Source: Chromatocurvus sp964613795 (GTDB lineage Bacteria > Pseudomonadota > Gammaproteobacteria > Pseudomonadales > Halieaceae). From it: DNA of 64,000 bases. Position 1 is the stretch's first letter. Each line of letters opens with the position of its first letter. Of this stretch, positions 45,154-53,666 are shown in pieces. The position numbers and the translations under genes are program-made. The stretch covers positions 38,927 through 102,926 of the forward strand of contig CAZTJR010000010.1 in NCBI GenBank assembly GCA_964613795.1, given 5' to 3'. Below the pieces are notes generated by a model. It saw only the letters and a list, made by a program, of their open reading frames with translations, did no database searches and was not told the DNA's origin.

Positions 45154-45462
45154 CTACTTCACCTCGATTCGATTCACCACCTCCTCGACCCCCTCCTTCC
45201 CGCTGGCAATGGTCCCGGCGCGGTGTCGCTGCGCCTGGGTTTCGACGAAGCCGCTGAGCACCACCCGGCCGGCATCAAACTCCACGTCGATCGCCGCCCC
45301 GGCCAGGTCGGGCGCCTCGAGAAACGCCGCCTTGATGCGCATGGCCTCGGTGGTGCCCTGTGCGGACGGCTGTGCCGGCCCGTCTCGCCAGAGCGGCTGG
45401 CAACCGGTGATCGGCATCAACACCAGCAGGATGACCGCGCAATATCGGATGCGGATGCTCAT
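45154..45462 (-). CDS. BON-domain lipoprotein
   Basis: Product of about 102 residues with a lipoprotein signal peptide (MSIRIRYCAVILLVLMPITGC; lipobox ITGC, lipidated Cys21), followed by a BON domain: MRIKAAFLEAPDLAGAAIDV, a FDAGRVVLSGFVETQAQ strand-turn and GVEEVVNRIEVK. BON domains bind phospholipid or attach to the envelope. The start ATG at 45462 overlaps the AsmA stop (TGA 45461-45459) by four bases, so it is translated together with AsmA. The next gene on the right strand is the FNT gene, 144 bases away, convergent. Confidence 0.82.
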   Translation of the reverse strand: MSIRIRYCAVILLVLMPITGCQPLWRDGPAQPSAQGTTEAMRIKAAFLEAPDLAGAAIDVEFDAGRVVLSGFVETQAQRHRAGTIASGKEGVEEVVNRIEVK

Positions 45463-48400
45463 TGCCCGCCCCCCCCGCTTTTTATGGCCTCGTGGCTGCG
45501 GCGGACGAGACCCTGGCACAGTTCGCTGTCTTCGCCGGAGCCCAGGTCTAGCAGTGGTATCAGCGCGCTGAGCGGCGTCGCCAGCGCTCCGAGCATTGCC
45601 GCGCCGGCCAGGCGCGCCCCGAGGCCCTCGGCGGCGATGCCCAGTCCGATATCGTTAAAGGTTCCGGAGATCTGTACCGGGCTTCTTGCGGTGCCGACGC
45701 TGACATCCTTTGGCGTGGCAAGCAGGGTAATGCCCAGGCGCTCCTCGGCAAAATCGATTTCACCACCGGCGCTGAAGCCGGTGTCATCCGTGTCGATGAC
45801 GAAAGTGTCCAGCGTGGCTATACCGTCGCGGGTCTTCACGTCGACGTAGGCACAGTCTATGGGCACCGGGTCGCGATCACCCAGCACGCTGGTAAATACC
45901 TGCGCCGCGTCCAGGCCGGCCAGCTCGATCAGGACGGCATCCAGTCTGCCCCCGTGCATCAACATCAGCAGACCGCCATCGGCGGAAGCGAGAATGTCGG
46001 CAATTGAATCGCCCTCCACCCAGAACTTGCCTTCTCCGCCGACCACGCCCACGCTGTCCTCGGCCAGTTCCCATTCGCTTAGCGCTTTCTGCAGGTCGAC
46101 GCCGCGTACAGTGGCGTCCAGGGTGCCGTTGCTCGGTCGCGCGCTGACATCCAAGTCCAGGTTAAAGTCCACGCTGCCATCGCCGACCCCGAACGTCACC
46201 GGGGCGAACTGCAGCCGCCCGTTCTCCAGGTGCAGGTTAATCGCAATATTGCTCAGCGGTACATCGGCGGCGCGCAGGGAGTGGCCGCGGTAACGTACGT
46301 CGGCAGTAAGGTCTTGCCAGGCATCGTTGATCAATGGCTGTTGCGGCAGGATCCGGCGATTGTCGGCCGCCGTGTCGTCGTCCTCCGGTTTATCAGCGTC
46401 CTGCCGGGCACCGAACAGCCCGGCAAGATCCTCCATCCTGACCGAATCGGACTGCAGGGTGCCACTCACGTGCGGCGGCCGCGCGCTGATATCGATACCC
46501 AGCTGTCCGCTCAGATCACTGCCACCGACCTGTCCATCCAGCTTCTGTAGCAGCCAGCGCAGGTCATTCAGGGAGAGCTCCCCGGAAACCGAATAGGCGG
46601 GAAGCGCTGGAAACGGTATGCCGAGAACGCGCTCGAGGCGCTGTGGATCGGGGCCCTCCAGGGACAGCTCAAGATCCATGCCTCGCAGGGCGAACGGGCG
46701 CAGCAGTGTGCCACTCAGGTCGAAGCGGGTCTCGACAATCTCGCCATTGACCTGGAGCGCGAAGGGTCTCTGCGGATCCCGCGCGTGCAGCATCTCGTCG
46801 CCCTTGAATACCAGTGAAAAAGGCTCGCCATCGTAGGATCCCGAGCCGGCGATGCGGAATTCCTGAGTGCCGTCGGCAAGTCCCCGTGTTTGCAGCGTCA
46901 GCATCATGTCGGTTTGCGCATCGGAGTTTGTGAAGTGCAGACGCGACTCCCGGAAGCGGATGCGCCCGATGTATGGAAACAGCAAGTCATCGCGCATGGC
47001 CCCGGCACGGGTTTCGGTGATCTCCAGATTCAACGCGCCCGACAAGCTGCCCAGTCGATCTTCCAGTGGCGTGAACGTCTCGCCCAGGCGGTCGAGCACA
47101 ATATTCTCTAACGCTACCTCAAGTCGCCCGAAAGCGCGTTCTTCGCCGACATCCAGGTCCAGTGAGGCGCTCAGCTGCCCATCAGCCAGCGCGAGACGCA
47201 GGGGTTCAATCCTGGCATTGCCGCCCTTCAGCACGCCCGCGACTGCCAGATCGCGTACATCGGCGTCGGTGGGCAGGTCCAGCCGCTCCACCCGCAGATC
47301 GAACTCTGCATCCACCGTGCGCAGCACCGCCAGCAGGGAGTCGGCATCCTGCGTCCGGGACGCGTCGGGCGTCCGGGACTCCGGGTCAGGCGCCTGTTCC
47401 TCCGCCGTGCCGGCATTTACGGTCCACGGTATCGGATCAATGCGGGTGGCATGCAGACGGGCTTCAAGAAACGGGCGCCTGGCATTGCGGAAATGGATCT
47501 CTCCGGAGGCCCTGGACTTGCCGGCCTCGATCTCAAGCCGGGTCGCATCCCATTGCTCGCCGTCGCGTTCGAGCCTGCCTGCCGCACGAAGAGCGGGTAC
47601 CGAAGGCATCTGTCGCTGCAGCCAGGGCTCCAGATCACGCACGTTGTCTGCGTCCAGGCTGAAAGTCGCGGCGAGACTCCGTGGCTGCAGCAGTGATGCG
47701 AGCCTGGTGTCGACCTGCATGCTGGCCGCGCCGGAGCTGATAGCGGCGTGCAGCGCATAGTCCGCGGGCGCGGAGGCGAGCGCTGTCCACGCGTCGCCGG
47801 TGACCGTGGCCTCTATGGCACGGTCCTGGAATTCGCCTGTCAGCGTGATCCTGGGCGACGCCGGCGCAGCGTTCGTCGTGAGCGAGGCCCGCAGATCCGT
47901 CTGTCCGGTTTCGTCGGTGTAGGTCATGGTCGCCTGCTCGATCTGCACCTGCGCGATCAGTTTCCCGGGGTCGGGGGCGCGTTGGCGCGCCACTGGCGGC
48001 AGGCTCACTGCAAGCTCCCCGGCCACGATGCCGTTCGCAGCCTGACCCTCATCCAGCAATGCCAGATCCAGCGCCTTGAGCTTTGCATTCAAGGCCAGCG
48101 CCAGGTCTTCGCTGGTGCTGGTCAGGTCTGCGTTTGCGACGACCCTGCCGCCTGCTACCTCGAAATCCAGCGTCTGCATTGCCAGCACCTGGTCCTGCAG
48201 ATTCAGCTCGGCCTCCAGGTTGCGGATGCGGTAGGGATCCCACAGCAGATTGTCGATGCTGAGCCCGATACTGGCGGCAAGCGTCGGGAGAGGGGGAATT
48301 CTCTCCGCCAGACTGCCCTCGGGTTCGGTATTCTCCGGCAGCGCCGCGAGCAGGGCGGCGGCATCGAATTCCGGCGCGTGCAGCGATGCGCTCAGTACCG

Positions 48401-49337
48401 GGGCCTGGCCGCCGGTGTCAAGCTCGAGTTCGCCGTTCACCCGGCTGCCGGCAAACACGGTCTCGATCCCGGTGAAGCGCCACCGCGAGGCCTCGTGGTC
48501 CAACCGCGAACTTATTTTCAGGGTCTGCAGGTCGACCGCGGGTTGACCTGCCCAGCGCGACCAGTCGGTCAGGTTCTGCAATTCAAGCGCCCAGTCGACG
48601 TGTGCGGGGGCCAGTTGTGGTGCGCTGGCCAGATCAAAACCTGCGTTCAGCCGGCCGCCCTCGGCATGCATGGCAAGCTCACCGCTGAACCCGCCACCGC
48701 TGCCCGTCAGCCGGCGCAGTGAGTCCGCCTGCGCTTCAAGGTCGAAGGTCTTTTCCCGGAAAGTCATCGAAGCCCGCACCGTCGTCGACTCACCGTCATC
48801 CTCCAGCTGCAGCGAGGGGATCGAGAGTGCCAGCGAGGACCGGTCGTGGGTGCGATAGTGGATCCGTGCATCGCGCAAGGACAACTCGCGAACGGCAAGC
48901 GCCGTTCCGCTCCCCGCGTCAGGGGGGCTGCCTTCAAGGCCGGGAAAATTCCAGTTGGTGGTGCCATCGGCGCGGGCCTGCAGGTTGAGCCGCGGCGCTT
49001 TGATCTTTACCTCTTCAAGCACTACCTGGCCGCGCAGCGCCGCCCATAGCGATGGTCTGACGCTGATGCGCTCGATTTGGAGCATGCGCGGGGCTTCAGC
49101 CCAGCCGGGATTCTCCAGCGTCAGCGCATTGACTGTCGCAAGCGGACGCGGGAAAAGTCCGAGGGACAGGTCGCCATCGATCGACAGTGAACGCCCGGTG
49201 GCGGCCTCGAAGTAATTCTCGATCGGCGTTCTCAGGAAATTCCATGAGACCAGCTCGATCGCTACGGCGCCCAGCACCAGCACTGCTAGGGTGCCCGATA
49301 GCACCCATCGGAGAATCTTGGAGACCAGGCCTGGCAT
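45459..49337 (-). CDS. AsmA-family outer-membrane biogenesis protein (very large)
   Basis: Product of about 1292 residues. An N-terminal membrane helix (VLSGTLAVLVLGAVAIELVSW) is followed by LRTPIENYFEAATGRSLSIDGDLSL, the AsmA-family start, and a long run of beta-rich repeats with alternating hydrophobic strands. The C-terminal AsmA_2 region has GGEGKFWVEGDSIADILAS and AQVFTSVLGDRDPVPIDCAYVDV. AsmA-like proteins (including TamB, YhdP) bridge inner and outer membrane and move phospholipid. It is about twice the length of E. coli AsmA (617 aa). The start at ATG 49337 has GGGAGG upstream at wide spacing; GTG at 49373 is an alternative. Its stop overlaps the BON lipoprotein start. Confidence 0.9.
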   Translation of the reverse strand: MPGLVSKILRWVLSGTLAVLVLGAVAIELVSWNFLRTPIENYFEAATGRSLSIDGDLSLGLFPRPLATVNALTLENPGWAEAPRMLQIERISVRPSLWAALRGQVVLEEVKIKAPRLNLQARADGTTNWNFPGLEGSPPDAGSGTALAVRELSLRDARIHYRTHDRSSLALSIPSLQLEDDGESTTVRASMTFREKTFDLEAQADSLRRLTGSGGGFSGELAMHAEGGRLNAGFDLASAPQLAPAHVDWALELQNLTDWSRWAGQPAVDLQTLKISSRLDHEASRWRFTGIETVFAGSRVNGELELDTGGQAPVLSASLHAPEFDAAALLAALPENTEPEGSLAERIPPLPTLAASIGLSIDNLLWDPYRIRNLEAELNLQDQVLAMQTLDFEVAGGRVVANADLTSTSEDLALALNAKLKALDLALLDEGQAANGIVAGELAVSLPPVARQRAPDPGKLIAQVQIEQATMTYTDETGQTDLRASLTTNAAPASPRITLTGEFQDRAIEATVTGDAWTALASAPADYALHAAISSGAASMQVDTRLASLLQPRSLAATFSLDADNVRDLEPWLQRQMPSVPALRAAGRLERDGEQWDATRLEIEAGKSRASGEIHFRNARRPFLEARLHATRIDPIPWTVNAGTAEEQAPDPESRTPDASRTQDADSLLAVLRTVDAEFDLRVERLDLPTDADVRDLAVAGVLKGGNARIEPLRLALADGQLSASLDLDVGEERAFGRLEVALENIVLDRLGETFTPLEDRLGSLSGALNLEITETRAGAMRDDLLFPYIGRIRFRESRLHFTNSDAQTDMMLTLQTRGLADGTQEFRIAGSGSYDGEPFSLVFKGDEMLHARDPQRPFALQVNGEIVETRFDLSGTLLRPFALRGMDLELSLEGPDPQRLERVLGIPFPALPAYSVSGELSLNDLRWLLQKLDGQVGGSDLSGQLGIDISARPPHVSGTLQSDSVRMEDLAGLFGARQDADKPEDDDTAADNRRILPQQPLINDAWQDLTADVRYRGHSLRAADVPLSNIAINLHLENGRLQFAPVTFGVGDGSVDFNLDLDVSARPSNGTLDATVRGVDLQKALSEWELAEDSVGVVGGEGKFWVEGDSIADILASADGGLLMLMHGGRLDAVLIELAGLDAAQVFTSVLGDRDPVPIDCAYVDVKTRDGIATLDTFVIDTDDTGFSAGGEIDFAEERLGITLLATPKDVSVGTARSPVQISGTFNDIGLGIAAEGLGARLAGAAMLGALATPLSALIPLLDLGSGEDSELCQGLVRRSHEAIKSGGGGQ

Positions 49338-49717
49338 GCTTCGGATGTGCCTCCCTGTCTGGGGATCAGTCACGCCGGTCTTGCATGAGACCGGCGTATT
49401 CTACCGCAGCTGGCGCATCAACTTTCGTTCTCGTCAGGCGCGAACTCGGGGTAGTCGTTTATGTTACAGCGCTCGCGTGCCCGCTGCACGGGTCGCAGAG
49501 CGGCTGTCGGTCCGGCTTGCTTCATTCCCATAGCGCAAGCGAGTGTCTACAGGAGTTAAGTCTCGCGTTCAGGTTATACTCTACCGCGTCGTGGATGATG
49601 ACTTCGCTGATCTGACACAAGGTGACCGATTGAAGCGTTACCGAGGAAGGAGTGACTTTTTGCATAGGCCGGAACCCCACGGCGGGACCAGCAGCCCATC
49701 ACAAAAACCCCTCTTCG

Positions 49718-49867
49718 TTATCCAGAAGCACGAATCCAGCTATAGCGTAACCCGCCAGTGCTGCGTCCAAGCAATTCGGCGAGCTGGGTCTGCGTCAGCA
49801 GCAGACCGAAGCGGTCCGTGAGTTGTGCCGCGAGGTCGCCCTGCGCGGGAGTGTGGTTGCCTTCCAT
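49718..49867 (-). CDS. Short helix-turn-helix-like ORF (possibly truncated island gene)
   Basis: 49-residue ORF starting at ATG 49867 with AAGGAG upstream at good spacing. The segment LTQTQLAELLGRSTGGLRYSW resembles the HTH of small DNA-binding proteins found in integrative elements, which are usually 80-110 residues long. Here the frame ends just after the HTH, so it is either a small protein or a truncated copy. Assignment rests on motif resemblance only. Confidence 0.35.
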   Translation of the reverse strand: MEGNHTPAQGDLAAQLTDRFGLLLTQTQLAELLGRSTGGLRYSWIRASG

Positions 49868-50261
49868 GGCCTCTCCTTGATTGCTCTTGTGAGCGAAGAG
49901 CCAATGGAATCTCGCAATACCCGCGTGAGCCAGCGATAACCAGCTCCAGCCTGGGCTCGGTTTCAGTATTCGATGCGAAGCTAACCTAACCACACCAGGT
50001 TCCGCTCGCTGGCAAATGAAGTGATTGTGGACGCAGTCTTCCAGCGCCATTGCAGTGAGTGCGAAAAGTCTTAATGTGCGGCTTTCAGCCGCGTAGACGT
50101 AACACAGAGTATTCAGTCATCGATTCAGAGGTAGGAGGTCGCCGGCTCCGAACCGGCCTTAAGAAGCGTGCGTAGGTGCGTTAGATCTAGGTGACTGGGG
50201 GCAAGTCTGCGATCGCGGTGGCGTCAATGTGATGCGTAGCGTTGCATGAATGAACGATGAA

Positions 50262-50462
50262 TCAGACAGAACCATCATTCAGCAATGCATGCATCACCGC
50301 CGCACGATTCCAGCGCGTTGTGTTGGGGCCGATTTTTACTGGTTTTGGAATGCGGCCCTCGCGGGCCCAGGCCCAGATGGTGCAGCGATGCACCCGCAAT
50401 TCCTTGCTCAGTTCCACGTCCGTTGTCCACGTCAGATTAAAAGATGTCTGCTCAGGTCCCAC
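50262..50462 (-). CDS. AlpA-family phage/island transcriptional regulator (excisionase-like)
   Basis: 66-residue DNA-binding protein with the AlpA profile: ELSKELRVHRCTIWAWAREGRIPKPVKIG followed by PNTTRWNRAAV, i.e. a MerR-like winged HTH used by cryptic prophages and integrative elements. The start is GTG at 50462, with GGAG 6-7 bases upstream. AlpA proteins activate excision of prophage elements. No integrase is visible nearby, and the copy lies between AsmA and a tRNA-Leu gene, a common integration site. Confidence 0.75.
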   Translation of the reverse strand: MGPEQTSFNLTWTTDVELSKELRVHRCTIWAWAREGRIPKPVKIGPNTTRWNRAAVMHALLNDGSV

Positions 50463-50602
50463 GTCGCGCTCCAGTATGGATCGTTGCGTGACGTTATGCT
50501 GCAGTGTCTTCGGTTAGGGCAGAACGACAAATTCATACGTCCGCTGACGCGGATTTACGTAACGCTCTATCATGCGTGCACTTGATGCACCGTATTCGCT
50601 TA

Positions 50603-50702
50603 NNNNNNNNNNNNNNNNNNNNNNNNNNNNNNNNNNNNNNNNNNNNNNNNNNNNNNNNNNNNNNNNNNNNNNNNNNNNNNNNNNNNNNNNNNNNNNNNNN
50701 NN
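50603..50702. other. Assembly gap (100 Ns)
   Basis: Exactly 100 N bases, the conventional size of an unknown-length scaffold gap. It sits between the AlpA-type gene and tRNA-Leu. The real sequence is not present in this window; its length may be very different from 100 bases. An ORF spanning the gap is an artefact. Confidence 0.95.
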
Positions 50703-50758
50703 GCTTATATGGGGTGTTGCTGGTTTATTGTCGTAAGTCGTTGATTTAACTTTTCATG

Positions 50759-50845
50759 TGGTGCCCAGGAGAGGACTTGAACCTCCACGGCCTTTCGGCC
50801 ACTAGCACCTGAAGCTAGCGTGTCTACCAATTTCACCACCTGGGC
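50759..50845 (-). tRNA. tRNA-Leu (anticodon CAG)
   Basis: The minus-strand transcript folds as a class II tRNA. The acceptor stem is GCCCAGG paired with CCTGGGC, followed by A and an encoded CCA. The D-arm contains GAAATTGGTAGAC. The anticodon stem CTAGC/GCTAG encloses the loop UUCAGGU with anticodon CAG. A long variable arm (GGCCGAAAGGCC) and a T-arm with GGTTCAAGTCC follow. It reads CUG codons. It lies between the AlpA island remnant and rnr, and its 3' end faces the island, consistent with use as an integration site. Confidence 0.95.
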
Positions 50846-50862
50846 ATCGGGTGAGGGCGGCA

Positions 50863-50891
50863 AAGTTAATGCCGCAGCCGGCCCTTGTCAA
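50863..50891 (-). promoter_or_regulatory. Sigma-70 promoter of tRNA-Leu
   Basis: On the minus strand TTGACA (50886-50891) is followed after exactly 17 bases by TAACTT (50863-50868), 17 bases before the first base of the mature tRNA at 50845. This is a near-consensus sigma-70 promoter well placed for tRNA transcription. Confidence 0.75.
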
Positions 50892-50961
50892 CCGGCACCG
50901 TGCGTTTTTTTGCTGCCAGACCGCGGTTGCTTTTGCTGTCTCAATCTTGTTGGGCCCTCTG

Positions 50962-50970
50962 TGCTACACT
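50962..50970 (+). promoter_or_regulatory. Possible extended -10 element of rnr
   Basis: TGCTACACT matches an extended -10 (TGnTAnACT-like) 25 bases before the rnr ATG. No clear -35 is seen. Transcription would start just before the GAGG ribosome site near 50982. Confidence 0.35.
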
Positions 50971-50994
50971 GATGGCTTTTTGAGGCACCCCCTT

Positions 50995-53661
50995 ATGTCG
51001 CGTCGAGGCAAAAAAGCCGACCCGCACGCCGCCCGTGAGGCGGCGAACTACGAGAACCCCATCCCGTCACGGGAGTTCATTCTCGAGCAGCTGCGTGAGG
51101 CCGATCGGCCCGTCGACACCCAGCAGATTGCCGATCTCCTTGGCCTGACGGAGCAGCAGGACGTGGATGCCTTGCGCAATCGCCTGCGCGCCATGCAGCG
51201 CGATGGTCAGCTGCTGGTGGACCGCCGCGGCGCCTATGGCGTTGTCGACAAAATGAACCTACTGCGTTGCCGTGTTCAGGGCCACCGCGATGGCTACGGC
51301 TTTGCGGTACCACAGGCCGGTGGCGAGGACGTGTACCTGAGCGCCCGGCAGATGGGCCAGGTATTTGATGGCGATACCGTGCTGGTCGCGGTATCCGGGA
51401 TTGACCGGCGCGGCCGCCAGGAAGGCAAGGTGGTCGAGGTGCTGGAGCGGGGTGTGCAGAACGTTGTGGGCCGCTATCAGGAAGAGAGCGGTATCGGCTT
51501 TGTCATCCCGGACAACGCACGGATTACCCAGCAGGTGCTGATACCGCCGGCGGCAAAAGGCAAAGCAATTTCCGGCCAGATTGTCACGGCGCTGATTACG
51601 GATTATCCGAAGGGCCGCCTCGGTGCCAAGGGCAAGATCATTGAAGTGCTCGGTGACCATATGGATCCGGGGCTGGAAATCGACGTTGCCATCCGCGCCC
51701 ACGGTATTCCCTTCGAGTGGCCGGAACCGGTGCTCGAGGAAGCGTCTTTCCTGAAAGATGAGCCGGAGGAAAAGGACAAGAAGAACCGCATCGACATGCG
51801 TGATGTGCCCTTCGTTACCATCGATGGTGAAGATGCCCGCGACTTCGATGATGCCGTTTACTGCAAGAAAAAGCGCTTTGGCGGCTGGCGGCTCTGGGTC
51901 GCGATTGCGGATGTTTCCCACTACGTGCGTCCCGGTTCGGCGCTCGATGTCGAAGCCCAGACCCGAGGGAATTCGGTGTATTTCCCGGAACGTGTGGTGC
52001 CGATGTTCCCCGAAGTTCTCTCGAACGGCCTGTGCTCGCTGAAGCCTGGCGTCGACCGATTGTCGCAGGTGGTGGAGATCGATCTCACCAGCGATGGCGT
52101 TATCAAGCGTTTCTGTTTTTTCGAGGCGGTCATTCACTCACATGCACGGCTAACTTACACGCAGGTAGGCGAGGCGCTGGAACATGGCCAGGCCGACGGC
52201 GTCCCCGCTGAGCGCGTTCCCGATCTGCAGCGTCTTCAGGCACTTTACAAGGTGCTGCGGGCCGCTCGGGAGCAGCGCGGTGCAATCGACTTCGAGACCG
52301 TGGAAACCCGGATCATCTTCAACGAGCAGCGCAAGATCGACGCGATTGTCCCGGTGCATCGCAACGATGCGCACAAGCTGATCGAGGAGTGCATGCTTTG
52401 TGCCAACGTGGCCACCGCGCAGTTCTTTGAAAAACACAAGCTGCCGACGCTGTTCCGTGTTCATGAGGGTCCCAGCGAGGAGCGCCTGGAAAATCTGCGG
52501 GCCTTCCTTGGCGAGCTGGGTCTGGGTCTGCGCGGTGGCAGCAATCCGTCTCCCAAGGATTATCAGGCGCTGATGGAGCAGGTAGCGGATCGCGATGATG
52601 CCAATGTCATACAGACCATGATGCTGCGTTCCCTGCGTCAGGCGGTGTACCAGCCTGAAAACAAGGGACACTTTGGTCTGAACTATGAGGGCTACGCGCA
52701 CTTTACATCACCGATCCGGCGGTATCCGGACTTGCTGATTCACCGCGGCATCCGAGCGATTAACCGCTCTAAGACGCGCAGTAAGCTGGTGCGCCGGGCC
52801 GACGGCGCCGAACTGATGCCAATGGAGCGCAGTTACCCCTACGACGAGAAGACCGTGACAGCACTCGGCGAGCATTTTTCCGTGACCGAGCGCCGGGCGG
52901 ATGATGCCACGCGAGATGTGCAGTCCTGGCTCAAATGTGAGTATCTGCAAGACCATGTCGGGGCGGAATTCGGTGGTGTTGTGGCGGCGGTGACCAGCTT
53001 CGGCCTGTTTGTGGAGCTCGAGGATCTCTATATTGAAGGGCTCGTGCACATTACCGCGTTGCCGGGAGACTACTACCGTTTCGATCCGGCCCATCAGCGT
53101 CTGGTGGGTGAGCGCAGCGGTCGCACTTTCCAGCTTGGCGACAAGGTGAGAGTGCAGGTTGCTCGCGTGGATCTGGACGACAAGAAGATCGACCTTGAGC
53201 TGATCGAGGCGCCGGCTCGACGCAAAGCGCGGGCCGAGGGCGGTGGCGGCAAGCGTAAGACCTCGGCCAAAAGAGATGCCGCGGCCGGCGATGGTAAAAA
53301 AAGCGGTAGCCGCAGGAAGTCGGGCGACAGCAAAAAAAGTGGCAGCGCCAAAAGCAGTGACGCGGGCAAAAAGGACGATACGGGCAAAGAGGGCAAAGAG
53401 GCGGTGAGGAAGGGCGGCGGGCGATCGCGGTCCCGAAAGAAACCTGACGCGGCCAGGTCCGCTACGGATGCGTCCTCAACGCCTCCCACGCGGACAGGTC
53501 CCGATGTCGAGGTGCTGACGAAGCCAAGACCCAAGTCGAAAGCCAATGAACAGAAGGCTGATCAGGCGAAGGCGCCGGAGCAGGGCGCGGACAGCGCTGC
53601 GCCCAAAAAGAAAGCGCGTCGCCGTGGCGGCAGAAGCCGCCGCCCTGCCTCTTCCAGCTGA
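50995..53661 (+). CDS. rnr: Ribonuclease R
   Basis: 3'-to-5' exoribonuclease that degrades structured RNA and functions in trans-translation and rRNA quality control. The product of about 888 aa has an N-terminal HTH-like region, two cold-shock domains (YGFAVPQAGGEDVYLSA, IGFVIPDNARITQQVLIPP), the RNB catalytic domain (FVTIDGEDARDFDDAVYC with the catalytic Asp cluster, HARLTYTQVGEAL, YAHFTSPIRRYPDLLIHR) and an S1 domain (FGGVVAAVTSFGLFVELEDLYIEGLVHIT). The last roughly 145 residues form a Lys/Arg/Ser/Gly-rich low-complexity tail. The ATG at 50995 gives MSRRGKKADP, and GAGG precedes it. rlmB starts five bases after the stop. Confidence 0.96.
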   Translation: MSRRGKKADPHAAREAANYENPIPSREFILEQLREADRPVDTQQIADLLGLTEQQDVDALRNRLRAMQRDGQLLVDRRGAYGVVDKMNLLRCRVQGHRDGYGFAVPQAGGEDVYLSARQMGQVFDGDTVLVAVSGIDRRGRQEGKVVEVLERGVQNVVGRYQEESGIGFVIPDNARITQQVLIPPAAKGKAISGQIVTALITDYPKGRLGAKGKIIEVLGDHMDPGLEIDVAIRAHGIPFEWPEPVLEEASFLKDEPEEKDKKNRIDMRDVPFVTIDGEDARDFDDAVYCKKKRFGGWRLWVAIADVSHYVRPGSALDVEAQTRGNSVYFPERVVPMFPEVLSNGLCSLKPGVDRLSQVVEIDLTSDGVIKRFCFFEAVIHSHARLTYTQVGEALEHGQADGVPAERVPDLQRLQALYKVLRAAREQRGAIDFETVETRIIFNEQRKIDAIVPVHRNDAHKLIEECMLCANVATAQFFEKHKLPTLFRVHEGPSEERLENLRAFLGELGLGLRGGSNPSPKDYQALMEQVADRDDANVIQTMMLRSLRQAVYQPENKGHFGLNYEGYAHFTSPIRRYPDLLIHRGIRAINRSKTRSKLVRRADGAELMPMERSYPYDEKTVTALGEHFSVTERRADDATRDVQSWLKCEYLQDHVGAEFGGVVAAVTSFGLFVELEDLYIEGLVHITALPGDYYRFDPAHQRLVGERSGRTFQLGDKVRVQVARVDLDDKKIDLELIEAPARRKARAEGGGGKRKTSAKRDAAAGDGKKSGSRRKSGDSKKSGSAKSSDAGKKDDTGKEGKEAVRKGGGRSRSRKKPDAARSATDASSTPPTRTGPDVEVLTKPRPKSKANEQKADQAKAPEQGADSAAPKKKARRRGGRSRRPASSS

Positions 53662-53666
53662 CGGCG

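Larger units (their letters stand above)
49338..50758. other. Island-like region beside tRNA-Leu with no intact large gene
   Basis: About 1.4 kb left of tRNA-Leu without a long convincing CDS. It contains a short HTH-like ORF (49718-49867, minus), an AlpA-type regulator (50262-50462, minus) and a 100-base N gap (50603-50702). These are typical remains of a tRNA-integrated element. No integrase is visible, although it could be hidden in the assembly gap or collapsed out of it. Confidence 0.5.

Noticed and set aside
49187..49615. A 142-codon plus-strand ORF at the AsmA start
   Set aside because: Opposite to the well-supported AsmA gene; no ribosome site or recognisable domain.
50132..50165. 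A tRNA-T-arm-like stem-loop (GCCGG stem around TTCGGAG) on the minus strand in the island region
   Set aside because: No matching acceptor or anticodon arms are found within 90 bases, so it is not a full tRNA. It could be an att remnant, but that is not supported by a direct repeat I can see.
50504..50749. An ORF spanning the N gap
   Set aside because: It is read through undetermined bases and is an artefact.
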